From: Acidobacteriaceae bacterium | GTDB taxonomy: Bacteria > Acidobacteriota > Terriglobia > Terriglobales > Acidobacteriaceae | Reading direction: 5' to 3' | DNA length: 7,841 nt | Assembly: GCA_003139975.1 (NCBI GenBank) | Contig: PLHN01000050.1 | Coordinates: forward strand, 1 to 7,841 | In this document: positions 1 through 6,079 of the stretch, in pieces | Position numbering within the stretch: the first letter of the stretch is position 1 | How the letters are laid out: each line of letters begins with the position of its first letter | Position numbers and translations under genes: made by a program | The notes under the pieces: generated by a model | The model's input: the letters and a program-made list of their open reading frames with translations, nothing else | Told to the model about the DNA's origin: nothing | Database searches by the model: none

Positions 1-113
1 CATATCATGTGCTAACGACAGCCTTTCATCGGATTCGTAGAACGATCCATTTTCTTGTGTTAGACTTCGCTCGCCCAAAAATTGACAGTACTGCGGACAC
101 AGTTCCACTGGGC

Positions 114-117
114 GGAG
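114..117 (+). promoter_or_regulatory. Shine-Dalgarno site of the NHL gene
   Basis: GGAG lies five bases before ATG 123. It decides the start against the longer open frame from ATG 9, whose extra 38 residues look non-coding and would bury the signal peptide. A perfect TTGACA hexamer at 82-87 has no convincing -10 box at normal spacing, so I do not call a promoter. Nothing else is recognisable in 1-113. Confidence 0.6.
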
Positions 118-122
118 TCAAC

Positions 123-1163
123 ATGAACAAGTCGCTGCTAATCGCGCTCGCATGCGTAGCGCTCTTCCCGCTCAATGTCAGCACGCAAACCACCTCAGGA
201 AAGACTGCTTCATTTCAAGCGGTTCCAGAGCTTCCTTATAGGGTCGTTAACAATTTCTTGAAGTTCCCGAAAGGTATGAGCAACGGCGAAAGCTCAGGGG
301 TTGCAGTGAATTCCAAAGGGCACATATTTCTGTTCCAACGAGCAAAGCCAATGCTCGCAGAATACGATGAGAAGGGTAATTTCATTCAAAGTATTGGCGA
401 GGGACTGTTTGCACATCCGCATGGCTTGCGCATAGACCCTGACGACAATATTTGGACGACTGACGACGGCAATCACCTGGTCCTTAAATTGGACTCGTCC
501 GGGAATGTCCTGCTGGTCCTTGGAAGAATTAATACCGGCGCGGAGGCAAATTGGCTTTTCAACAAGCCAGCAGACGTGGCTTTCGCGAAGAATGGCGATA
601 TCTACGTGGCGGATGGTTACGGCAATTCGCGAATCGTCAAGTTTGATCGTGACGGGAATTACATCAAGGCATGGGGCAAATACGGGAAGGGTTCCGGTGA
701 ATTCAATCTGCCGCACAGTGTGGCCGTCGATAAGGAAGGCCGTGTCTATGTGGGCGATCGAGAAAATCAGCGGATCTAAATTTTTGATGCAGAAGGCAAC
801 TTCATCAAACAATGGACCGACGTTGGTTATCCATATGGTCTGGTAATTACACCCGATCAGCATGTTTGGATGGTTGACGGGGGATACGACCGGATTGTGG
901 AATTGGACCAGGACGGCAAGGTCCTCGGCGCCTTCGGCGAACCTGGCCATAAGCCCGGCCAAATGGCGTGGGCTCACTTCATGGCGATGGGACCCGATCA
1001 AACCATCTACGTCGCGGATGTACTGAATTGGCGCTTCCAGGTGTTCGCCCGCACCGAGCCGACCGGGAACATGACAAAATACATTCCCTCGGTGCGAAGG
1101 TTCTGGGGCTCGGTGCCTAGCGTCGGATGGACTTCAAAGCAATCGGATATTCCGTTCAAATAA
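123..1163 (+). pseudogene. Secreted NHL-repeat six-bladed beta-propeller protein, interrupted by an in-frame stop
   Basis: Reading one frame from ATG 123 to TAA 1161-1163 gives 346 codons with a single internal stop, TAA at 777-779 (codon 219). Residues 1-22 look like a Sec signal peptide (MNKS, then a hydrophobic stretch through LLIALACVALF), so the product is probably exported. Six propeller blades follow, at about residues 59-91, 100-133, 150-184, 198-232, 238-272 and 282-308, each with the NHL pattern of a V/I-x-x-D/G-x-x-G-x-I/V-Y/W-V-x-D core and a following RIVKFD-like strand. The stop falls in blade four after ENQRI, where the family normally has Q (RIQ-x-FD), so a CAA-to-TAA change is the simplest explanation. 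Such propellers resemble the lyase domain of peptidylglycine amidating enzymes, but no catalytic role can be assigned. A GGAG five bases before ATG 123 supports this start. The first fragment (218 aa) would hold three and a half blades and probably not close a propeller. Confidence 0.8.
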
Positions 1164-1189
1164 ATTTTCTGCCCTTGCAGGACCAGGCT

Positions 1190-2440
1190 TTATTCGTAGC
1201 GCAGGCTCTCAATCGGGTCCAGCCGCGCGGCCCGGATTGCCGGTACCATCCCGCTCAGGATTCCCACAACACTGAGAATGATCGTCGCTACCGCCAGGCT
1301 GCTCAGATTGATCTGCAGATGGATGTCACCGGCCTGCAGGTTGTCGCCGAAGGCGCTCATCAGCGGCAATGCGCCAACGCCCCAAGAAATCAGGTACGCG
1401 ATGCCGATTCCGGCGGCGCCCCCCGCAAACGTGATGGCCAGCGCCTCAGCGAGAAATTGAAAAAGGATATGGCGCTTGTGCGCGCCCAGCGCCTTCTCTA
1501 CTCCGATCTCGCGCGTTCGCTGCTGCACCGATACCAGCATGATATTCATCAGGCCGATGCCGCCAATCCCGAGAGTCAGCGCGCCGATGAAAGCAAGCAG
1601 CGCCTTGAGCGCGGTGGTCACGGTGGTGAATTCGTCGAAGTCCTGTTTGAAGTCCGCGATGAAGACTGCTCTGCGATCGTCGGGCCGGAAATTATGATGC
1701 CCCGCCAGCACGTTACGCACGACGCGCGCGATCTGCGCGTGATCGCCTCCGTCGTAGTCCATCAGAATGCCGGTGATGTACTGCGTATCATAGAGATCGC
1801 CCATGGTGCTAAAAGGGATTACGACCATGCTATTGTCGTTATCGTCGCCGCCCTGCACTTTGTGCTGGTAAACGCCAATCACCTGAAAACTCACGCCGGC
1901 GATGCGGATGGTCTGGCCCAGAGCCTGCTCGCCTGAAAACAAGCGCCGCTTGGCCTCGTCGCCGATCACGGCCACGCGCGCATGCTCCAGTTCGTCCTGC
2001 TCGCCCAGTCCGCGGCCGCTCGCTACCTCGAAGTCGCGAATGCGCTCGTAGACCGGGTATACGCCGGTTAAGAACAGATTGGTGAAGGTGCGCGTGTCGT
2101 GCTGAATGGTGACGCCATTCTGCTTGTCGAAGACTGGCGTGACGCCTTTCGCCATGGGCACTTCGTTGCGGACATAATCGACGTCGGCCAACTTCAACCA
2201 CACCTCGCTGCCCGCTTTCGATCCGCCGGCCTGCAGCGATGTTCGTCCCGGAAACACTCCAATCACGTCGGTTCCCCAGGAACTGAAGATGAGATCGATA
2301 GCGCGCTCAAATCCCGAACCGAACGCGAGCAAGATCACAACCGTCGCAATTCCCCACGCCATTCCCAGCATGGTCAGCGCCGTGCGCCGCCGATTGTGCA
2401 GCATCGCTCCGTAAGCTTCCTGCAAGAGATCGCTTGTCAT
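1190..2440 (-). CDS. MacB/FtsX-type ABC transporter permease (second gene of pair)
   Basis: This 416-residue inner-membrane permease has the MacB layout: TM1 at about 22-41, a large periplasmic MacB_PCD-type domain at about 45-275, then TM2 (278-305), TM3 (326-354) and TM4 (380-402). The FtsX-family cytoplasmic signature RTREIGVEKALGA (308-320) follows TM2, and the protein ends PAIRAARLDPIESLRYE, the usual C-terminus of these proteins. Family members work as dimers with a LolD/MacB-like ATPase and often a periplasmic adaptor, moving lipoproteins, peptides or drugs, or transmitting force without transport. The substrate cannot be read from sequence. ATG 2440 is preferred because AAGGAG lies six bases upstream; a GTG immediately before it (2443) is an alternative. 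The gene starts 21 bases after the stop of the upstream permease, so the two are almost surely co-transcribed. Neither has a fused ATPase domain. Confidence 0.93.
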   Translation of the reverse strand: MTSDLLQEAYGAMLHNRRRTALTMLGMAWGIATVVILLAFGSGFERAIDLIFSSWGTDVIGVFPGRTSLQAGGSKAGSEVWLKLADVDYVRNEVPMAKGVTPVFDKQNGVTIQHDTRTFTNLFLTGVYPVYERIRDFEVASGRGLGEQDELEHARVAVIGDEAKRRLFSGEQALGQTIRIAGVSFQVIGVYQHKVQGGDDNDNSMVVIPFSTMGDLYDTQYITGILMDYDGGDHAQIARVVRNVLAGHHNFRPDDRRAVFIADFKQDFDEFTTVTTALKALLAFIGALTLGIGGIGLMNIMLVSVQQRTREIGVEKALGAHKRHILFQFLAEALAITFAGGAAGIGIAYLISWGVGALPLMSAFGDNLQAGDIHLQINLSSLAVATIILSVVGILSGMVPAIRAARLDPIESLRYE

Positions 2441-2446
2441 CACTCA

Positions 2447-2452
2447 CTCCTT
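2447..2452 (-). promoter_or_regulatory. Shine-Dalgarno site of the downstream permease
   Basis: On the minus strand AAGGAG is followed by TGAGTG and then ATG 2440. It lies in the 21-base gap between the two permease genes, giving the second gene its own ribosome site on the shared transcript. Spacing favours the ATG over the adjacent GTG. Confidence 0.65.
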
Positions 2453-2461
2453 AGTCATTCG

Positions 2462-3718
2462 TTACTCCTGCCGCAGCGCCTCCACCGGTTCGAGCATCGC
2501 CGCTTTGCGCGCGGGATAAAGCCCGGCTGTAATCCCCGCGAGCGCCAGCGAGAGTACAGCGCCGATCGCCGAGGCCGGCACGATTCGCGGTGTGTCGAAG
2601 CCCTGTGGCAGTTGCACTCCCGAAAGGAGATGAATCACGAGCATGGCGCCGCCCACGCCAACCACGCCGCTGATCAAAGTCAGGAACGAGCCCTCCAGGA
2701 AGAACTGAAACAGGATGCTGCGGTGCGTCGCTCCCAGAGCTTTCCGCAGCCCGATTTCGCGCGTCCGCTCGGTCACCGCGACCAGCATGATGTTTACGAT
2801 CCCGATCGCGCCCAGCGCCAGCGTTACAAGGCCAACTCCGCCCAGGAACCAGTCCATTGCGGTGAAGATTTTCCCCATCGTTTTCTGGTTCTTCACCGTG
2901 TCCCATTCTTCCCAGATGTCTTTGCCCGTGGGATCGAAGCCGCCGTGATTGCGCGCCACAATGCGGTGCAATTCATCTTTGGTTGTTTCGTTTTCGTCGA
3001 AACTGCGCGGCTGATAATTGATAAAAGAAATGGCATTCCCCTCTTTCGAATTGTCGCCCGTCAGCGGAAACAGTTCGCGCATCGTGCTGAATGGAATAAA
3101 AATACGGACATTGGTCGCGTTGTGCTCTTCATGGCCGATCATGTTGAGCACGCCGATCACCTGAAAGCGCACGCCGTTGAGCAGGATCGTATTGCCGACC
3201 GCCGGACGGCCCGGAAACATGTTGCGCGTCATTTCGCGTCCCAGCACGCATACGCGCCGGCGCTCGGCATCGTCGTCGTCGTTAATCCAGCGCCCGACGG
3301 CGAGCGGAATCGTGCGCACCTGGCTATAGATAGCCGGCACTCCCGAGACCTGCCCATTCGTGCTCGTGTAATCGCTAACCGCGCGAATGTCGTCGCGCGC
3401 GATGAGCGGCGAAATATGGAGCGCAAGCTTCGACTCGTTCTTGATCGCCAGATAGTCGTCATACGTCAGATTGAACCACTTCATGGAGTTGAAGCTGCCC
3501 TCGACTGCCGGCGTGCGGCCGCCAAAAAAAAAGATGATGTTCTTGCCGAAGGTCTCAAGCTGCTTGCGGTTTCCGTTGCGGAATCCTTCGCCCACACCGG
3601 CCAGCAGCAACAGGGAGCCGACGCCCCAGGCGATTCCAAACATGGTGAGAAACGACCGCAGCTTATGCGCCCAAAGCGTGCGCAAAGTCTGGCAGAAGGT
3701 GTCGAGCAGCATACGCAT
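2462..3718 (-). CDS. MacB/FtsX-type ABC transporter permease (first gene of pair)
   Basis: From ATG 3718 this is 418 residues, nearly the same length and layout as its neighbour: TM1 at about 22-42 after the basic stretch AHKLRSFLTM, a periplasmic domain at about 45-285, TM2 (290-315), TM3 (336-365) and TM4 (382-402). The motif ERTREIGLRKALGA (317-330) and the ending PARKAAMLEPVEALRQE are typical of FtsX/MacB permeases. The frame stays open to ATG 3868, but the additional 50 residues are polar and unlike the family, whose members usually begin 15-20 residues before TM1, so I use 3718. Only a weak G-rich stretch precedes it. The coding strand has a run of nine T (3532-3524) encoding Phe-Phe-Phe, a possible slippage site, but the frame is intact. 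The two permeases are clearly related but divergent, so they may form a heterodimer. No ATP-binding or adaptor gene lies beside them. Confidence 0.92.
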   Translation of the reverse strand: MRMLLDTFCQTLRTLWAHKLRSFLTMFGIAWGVGSLLLLAGVGEGFRNGNRKQLETFGKNIIFFFGGRTPAVEGSFNSMKWFNLTYDDYLAIKNESKLALHISPLIARDDIRAVSDYTSTNGQVSGVPAIYSQVRTIPLAVGRWINDDDDAERRRVCVLGREMTRNMFPGRPAVGNTILLNGVRFQVIGVLNMIGHEEHNATNVRIFIPFSTMRELFPLTGDNSKEGNAISFINYQPRSFDENETTKDELHRIVARNHGGFDPTGKDIWEEWDTVKNQKTMGKIFTAMDWFLGGVGLVTLALGAIGIVNIMLVAVTERTREIGLRKALGATHRSILFQFFLEGSFLTLISGVVGVGGAMLVIHLLSGVQLPQGFDTPRIVPASAIGAVLSLALAGITAGLYPARKAAMLEPVEALRQE

Positions 3719-3894
3719 TTCCGCACCCCCGAGGCGGCCAAAAACAAGGATGAACGTTGGCCGTTGCCGCCTTCTCATTCGACTGCTGGAATTGGCATCC
3801 GTTAGCGCAATTGTGGGGATTACATAGGTTGACTTGCGAAGGGAACCTGGGGCGTCTGCACAACTCACAACTCAACAAATTGTGTTAAGGGGAA
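3719..3894 (-). other. Leader region between trmJ and the permease pair
   Basis: These 176 bases lie between the trmJ stop and the first permease start. They are long enough for a separate promoter, but I see no clear -35/-10 pair; TATGTA on the minus strand near 3825 is the best -10-like hexamer and lacks a partner. A tandem ACAACTC repeat (two copies, 3860-3873) and a small AACA/TGTT dyad next to it are visible. No hairpin followed by a T run marks the end of trmJ, so read-through from trmJ is possible. Confidence 0.4.
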
Positions 3895-4644
3895 TTAGTC
3901 TTTCTTCGGGGCGGCCCCGGATTCCGCCGTGCCCAGCTTCCATTGGATCTGCCGCAGTATTCCCAGCCAGAGTTCTGCATCGGCATCACTCAGATTCATG
4001 CGCCGCACCATCCGCCGCAGCTTGGCCTCGGTGGCCGCCGCCACACGCGGTTTCACGTACCCGCTCACGCCGAGCGCTTCGAACAAGACTTGCGTCAGCC
4101 GCTCCAAGTCAGCCGCCGTGGCGACAGCTTTGCCATTCTTAGCCGTCGTGATCTTTCCCGAGCGCGCCAGTTCATACAGGCAGATGGCAACCGCCTGCCC
4201 CAGATTCATTGAACCATGCCCCGCGCGTGTTGGAATCCGCATCAGCCAGTGGCAATGGCTCATATCTTCATTCGAAAGCCCGACTTTCTCCGACCCAAAC
4301 AGCAATGCCACCCGTCCCGCGCCCAGCTGCTTGCGGATCGTCCGGCCGCCCTGTTCCAGCCGCCGCAGTTCGTGCTGCAACTCGCGCCGTCCGGCCGCCG
4401 TCGTTCCCACGACGAGCCCACAATCCGCGACCGCTTCGGCTACGGTTCCATACTCCTTCGCGCTGGCCATCAGTTCCCCGGCCCCGACGGCTGACCGCGC
4501 CTCCCGGAATGCCACTTCATAAGGATGGACAAGCCGCAAATGCCGCGCCCCAAAATTACTCATCGCGCGCGCGGCCGCACCGATGTTCAGCGGGTTCCGC
4601 GTCGCCACCAGCACCACGCGCAGATTGTCGAGATCGCTTCGCAT
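3895..4644 (-). CDS. trmJ: TrmJ-like tRNA (cytidine/uridine-32 2'-O) methyltransferase, SPOUT/TrmH family
   Basis: This 249-residue protein matches the usual TrmJ length (about 245). All three SPOUT motifs are present: motif 1 at 17-32 (NPLNIGAAARAMSNFG, with the conserved Arg26), motif 2 at 113-128 (ALLFGSEKVGLSNEDM) and motif 3 at 137-159 (IPTRAGHGSMNLGQAV and onward), which form the trefoil knot that binds S-adenosylmethionine. The C-terminal extension (about 176-236, ending LWLGILRQIQWKL) is the helical tail that separates TrmJ from other TrmH relatives. In characterised bacteria TrmJ methylates the ribose of nucleotide 32 in several tRNAs in the cytosol, acting as a dimer. Substrate choice here is inferred from family membership; a related 2'-O-methyltransferase of another tRNA or rRNA site is the main alternative. 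ATG 4644 is preceded by G-rich sequence but no strong ribosome site, and hairpins crowd the leader. Confidence 0.88.
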   Translation of the reverse strand: MRSDLDNLRVVLVATRNPLNIGAAARAMSNFGARHLRLVHPYEVAFREARSAVGAGELMASAKEYGTVAEAVADCGLVVGTTAAGRRELQHELRRLEQGGRTIRKQLGAGRVALLFGSEKVGLSNEDMSHCHWLMRIPTRAGHGSMNLGQAVAICLYELARSGKITTAKNGKAVATAADLERLTQVLFEALGVSGYVKPRVAAATEAKLRRMVRRMNLSDADAELWLGILRQIQWKLGTAESGAAPKKD

Positions 4645-4652
4645 ACGATTCC

Positions 4653-4667
4653 CGTCCCGCAGGGACG
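4653..4667 (-). repeat. Perfect small hairpin just upstream of trmJ
   Basis: CGTCCC, a three-base loop and GGGACG form a perfect six-pair stem ending eight bases before the trmJ ATG. It includes part of the only Shine-Dalgarno-like G-rich sequence, so it could tune translation of trmJ. It could equally be a REP-like dispersed element; the choice cannot be made from one copy. Confidence 0.45.
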
Positions 4668-4678
4668 ATCCAGATTAG

Positions 4679-4698
4679 CCCAGTGCTGCCGCGCTGGG
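4679..4698. repeat. GC-rich hairpin in the trmJ/trx divergent region
   Basis: CCCAGTGC, loop TGCC, GCGCTGGG form an eight-position stem with one mismatch or wobble pair. It lies about 35 bases upstream of the trmJ start, beyond the smaller hairpin at 4653-4667. If transcription of trmJ begins beyond it, the mRNA would carry two successive stem-loops. No T run follows on either strand, so it is not a canonical terminator. Confidence 0.4.
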
Positions 4699-4807
4699 AA
4701 GAACGGGCAATAATGCAGGCCCCGAGGGATTATTCCGGTCCTCCCGCGCCGCTTTCCACCGCACCGCCGTTTGCGACCTCCGCGATTCCCCGGCATCTAA
4801 TTGTGAG

Positions 4808-4816
4808 TGCTAGGAT
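4808..4816 (+). promoter_or_regulatory. Candidate extended -10 promoter for thioredoxin
   Basis: TGCTAGGAT matches the extended -10 form TG-n-TAnnAT and lies about 65 bases before the trx ATG in an otherwise GC-rich region. There is no good -35 hexamer at 16-18 bases upstream. An overlapping alternative uses TTGTGA (4801-4806) as -35, with a poor -10 near 4824. Confidence 0.35.
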
Positions 4817-4872
4817 AGATAGGTTATCCCGCGCGAACGATCTTGTCCGCCGGGGAGAATCCAAAAACACTT

Positions 4873-4877
4873 GGAGG
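4873..4877 (+). promoter_or_regulatory. Shine-Dalgarno site of thioredoxin
   Basis: GGAGG lies four bases before ATG 4882. The strong match, slightly tight spacing and fit to normal thioredoxin length fix this start. Confidence 0.65.
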
Positions 4878-4881
4878 ATGA

Positions 4882-5214
4882 ATGGCAACGAGCACCATCG
4901 TCGAGGTTACCGACGCAAATTTTGATTCGGATGTATTGAAGTCCGACAAGCCCGTACTGGTAGATTTCTGGGCTGCCTGGTGCGGCCCTTGCCGCGCCAT
5001 CGCCCCCATCGTCGAAGAACTTGCTACCGAGTATCAGGGCAAGGTCACGGTTGGCAAAATGGATGTTGACCGCAACGGCGCCACGCCCATGCGCTACAAA
5101 GTCACTGGCATTCCGACTCTGCTCGTTTTCAAGAACGGACAGGTCGTCGAGCAGCTGGTTGGCTATCGCTCGAAAGACGACATTCAGAAAGCGCTCGACC
5201 GCCATATCGGTTAA
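4882..5214 (+). CDS. trxA: Thioredoxin
   Basis: This 110-residue cytosolic protein has the full single-domain thioredoxin fold and the normal length. The active site WCGPC is at residues 33-37 (Cys34 and Cys37 form the redox disulfide). The buried Asp28 in VDFW, the cis-Pro78 in TGIPT and the C-terminal glycine turn (LVGY, 92-95) are all present. It would reduce protein disulfides such as those of ribonucleotide reductase, peroxiredoxins and methionine sulfoxide reductase, and be recycled by thioredoxin reductase, which is not in this window. There is no signal peptide, so it is a cytosolic thioredoxin, not a secreted TlpA-type protein. It is transcribed alone, divergent from trmJ and convergent with lexA. 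Confidence 0.97.
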   Translation: MATSTIVEVTDANFDSDVLKSDKPVLVDFWAAWCGPCRAIAPIVEELATEYQGKVTVGKMDVDRNGATPMRYKVTGIPTLLVFKNGQVVEQLVGYRSKDDIQKALDRHIG

Positions 5215-5231
5215 GCGGTATTTAGGGGTAT

Positions 5232-5343
5232 GAGGTCGGATTGCAGAGATAAAAGCCTCCGCATTCAGCTACGCGGCGGGCCCCAAGGGTTTTAACCTCT
5301 CCAATCTGACCTCTGACCTCTGCAATCCGATTCTGCAATCGGA
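5232..5343. repeat. Cluster of four 13-bp repeats, three on one strand and one inverted, between trx and lexA
   Basis: A 13-base unit of consensus TCNGATTGNAGAR occurs at 5236-5248 (+) and on the minus strand at 5309-5297, 5330-5318 and 5343-5331. The copies at 5236-5248 and 5330-5318 are identical, so the transcript from either strand could pair 13 bases across a 69-base loop. The copies at 5236 and 5309 are similar over about 26 bases: both are preceded by GAGG and followed by an A/T-rich TAAAA-C stretch. A small CCGC/GCGG stem (5259-5276) sits between the arms. It may help end both convergent genes, but no T run marks a classical terminator. Confidence 0.7.
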
Positions 5344-5365
5344 CTGCTAATCTCCCAACGCCGCC

Positions 5366-5986
5366 TCAGTACTTCCGCAGCACCCCAATCACTCGTCCCT
5401 GCACCTCGACCGAGGCCGCCGGCACCACAATCGGCTTCATCGCCGCGTTCGACGGTTGCAACCGGATGTTCTCTCCCTCGCGGAAGAAGCGTTTCAAGGT
5501 AGCGTCCGAGCTGTCGATCAAAGCGACCACAATGTCGCCGTTGTGCGCCGTCTTCGTCTTCTCCACCAGCACATAATCGCCGTTCAAAATCGCCTCGTCC
5601 TGCATCGATTCGCCCCGCACTTCAAGCACAAATACTTCCTTCGAGCGCACGAAATCCGCCAGCGAAATCGTCTCCGGGTTCTCGACCGCCTCAATCGGAC
5701 GCCCCGCCGCAATCCGGCCCACCAGCGGCAGCACCACGCCCGTATTCACCGCCATCGACTGCTTCAGCTTTCCCCGCGGAGGCAGCAGATCGATCGACCG
5801 GCTTTGATTGTAGCCGCGCGTCAGCAGTCCCTTTTTTTCCAGATTGGTGACGTGCTTGTGAACCGTGGCCAGGGAATTAAGCCCCATCGCGTCCTTGATC
5901 TCTTCAAACGAAGGGGAGTATCCCTTCTCGCTCACAAAGCGCGAAAGGAAGTCATAGAGTTCACGTTGCCGCCGAGTGATCGCCAT
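5366..5986 (-). CDS. lexA: LexA repressor, SOS-response regulator with self-cleaving peptidase domain
   Basis: From ATG 5986 this is 206 residues, the normal LexA length. The N-terminal winged helix-turn-helix (about 1-66) includes the SLATVHKHVTNLEKKG recognition helix region (38-53) typical of Gram-positive-type LexA. The C-terminal S24 peptidase domain has the Ala94-Gly95 cleavage site in GRIAAGRP, the nucleophile Ser127 in RGESMQDE and the general base Lys165 in ATLKRF. All catalytic elements are intact. It represses DNA-repair genes until RecA filaments on single-stranded DNA trigger self-cleavage. The frame is open to 6064, but the extra 26 residues are unlike LexA and would run through the promoter, so 5986 is chosen. 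No ribosome site precedes this ATG, consistent with a leaderless transcript. It stands alone on its strand, divergent from an oxidase gene. Confidence 0.96.
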   Translation of the reverse strand: MAITRRQRELYDFLSRFVSEKGYSPSFEEIKDAMGLNSLATVHKHVTNLEKKGLLTRGYNQSRSIDLLPPRGKLKQSMAVNTGVVLPLVGRIAAGRPIEAVENPETISLADFVRSKEVFVLEVRGESMQDEAILNGDYVLVEKTKTAHNGDIVVALIDSSDATLKRFFREGENIRLQPSNAAMKPIVVPAASVEVQGRVIGVLRKY

Positions 5987-5992
5987 GCGCGC

Positions 5993-6021
5993 AGCATAGG
6001 CGAAGAAGAGGCGAATGTCAA
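5993..6021 (-). promoter_or_regulatory. lexA promoter, predicted leaderless
   Basis: On the minus strand a perfect -35 TTGACA (6021-6016) is followed by 17 bases and a -10 TATGCT (5998-5993). Six bases then lead to ATG 5986, so the usual start point seven bases after the -10 falls on the A of the start codon. The absence of any Shine-Dalgarno sequence fits an mRNA without a 5' leader. Confidence 0.7.
5998..6015 (-). promoter_or_regulatory. Candidate LexA operator: 11-bp-period direct repeat inside the lexA promoter
   Basis: TTCGCCT occurs twice on the minus strand (6015-6009 and 6004-5998) separated by four bases, filling the spacer between -35 and -10. A direct repeat with 11-base period resembles in layout the alphaproteobacterial LexA box (GTTC-N7-GTTC). 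LexA genes are normally self-repressed through a site in this place. The assignment to LexA is inference. Confidence 0.4.
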
Positions 6022-6032
6022 GGGTGGTGGCG

Positions 6033-6049
6033 GCAGCTAGATAGCTACC
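6033..6049. promoter_or_regulatory. Dyad symmetric element in the lexA/oxidase divergent region
   Basis: AGCTA (6035-6039), GA, TAGCT (6042-6046) form a five-base inverted repeat, extended with a gap by outer G/C pairs at 6033 and 6048. It lies just upstream of the lexA -35 and overlaps where a -35 for the divergent oxidase would fall, so a bound regulator could affect both genes. The protein that might bind is unknown. Confidence 0.35.
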
Positions 6050-6066
6050 GGTCCTAAAGGTCACGA

Positions 6067-6072
6067 TATACT
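6067..6072 (+). promoter_or_regulatory. Candidate -10 box of the FAD oxidoreductase, predicted leaderless
   Basis: TATACT matches five of six bases of TATAAT and lies seven bases before ATG 6080, placing transcription start at or next to the A of the ATG. There is no clear -35 at 16-18 bases upstream and no ribosome site at useful distance (the nearest, AAAGG, is about 19 bases away). Confidence 0.45.
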
Positions 6073-6079
6073 GCGCGGC

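Noticed and set aside
123..158. Lipoprotein lipobox in the NHL signal peptide (Cys11)
   Set aside because: The cysteine is too close to the N-terminus and its preceding residues (A-L-A) fit the lipobox poorly; a Sec-cleaved signal is more likely.
294..1001. A 235-codon minus-strand open frame opposite the NHL gene
   Set aside because: The plus strand shows clear NHL blades; the antisense product has no recognisable motif.
1164..1189. A bidirectional terminator in the 26-base gap between the NHL gene and the permease
   Set aside because: Only a four-pair CTGC/GCAG stem is visible and no T run is positioned correctly.
2099..3805. A 568-codon plus-strand open frame across both permeases
   Set aside because: It is antisense to two well-supported membrane proteins, its translation is rich in Arg, His and Gln with no domain pattern, and it arises from third-position GC bias.
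3719..3868. Upstream extension of the first permease by 50 residues
   Set aside because: The added segment is polar, lacks family similarity and precedes the normal start by far more than related permeases show.
5297..5343. A CRISPR array
   Set aside because: Units are only 13 bases, two abut with no spacer, and one copy is inverted; no cas genes are present.
5987..6064. Upstream extension of LexA by 26 residues
   Set aside because: The extension covers the promoter elements and does not resemble any LexA; the usual N-terminus begins at MAITRRQRE.
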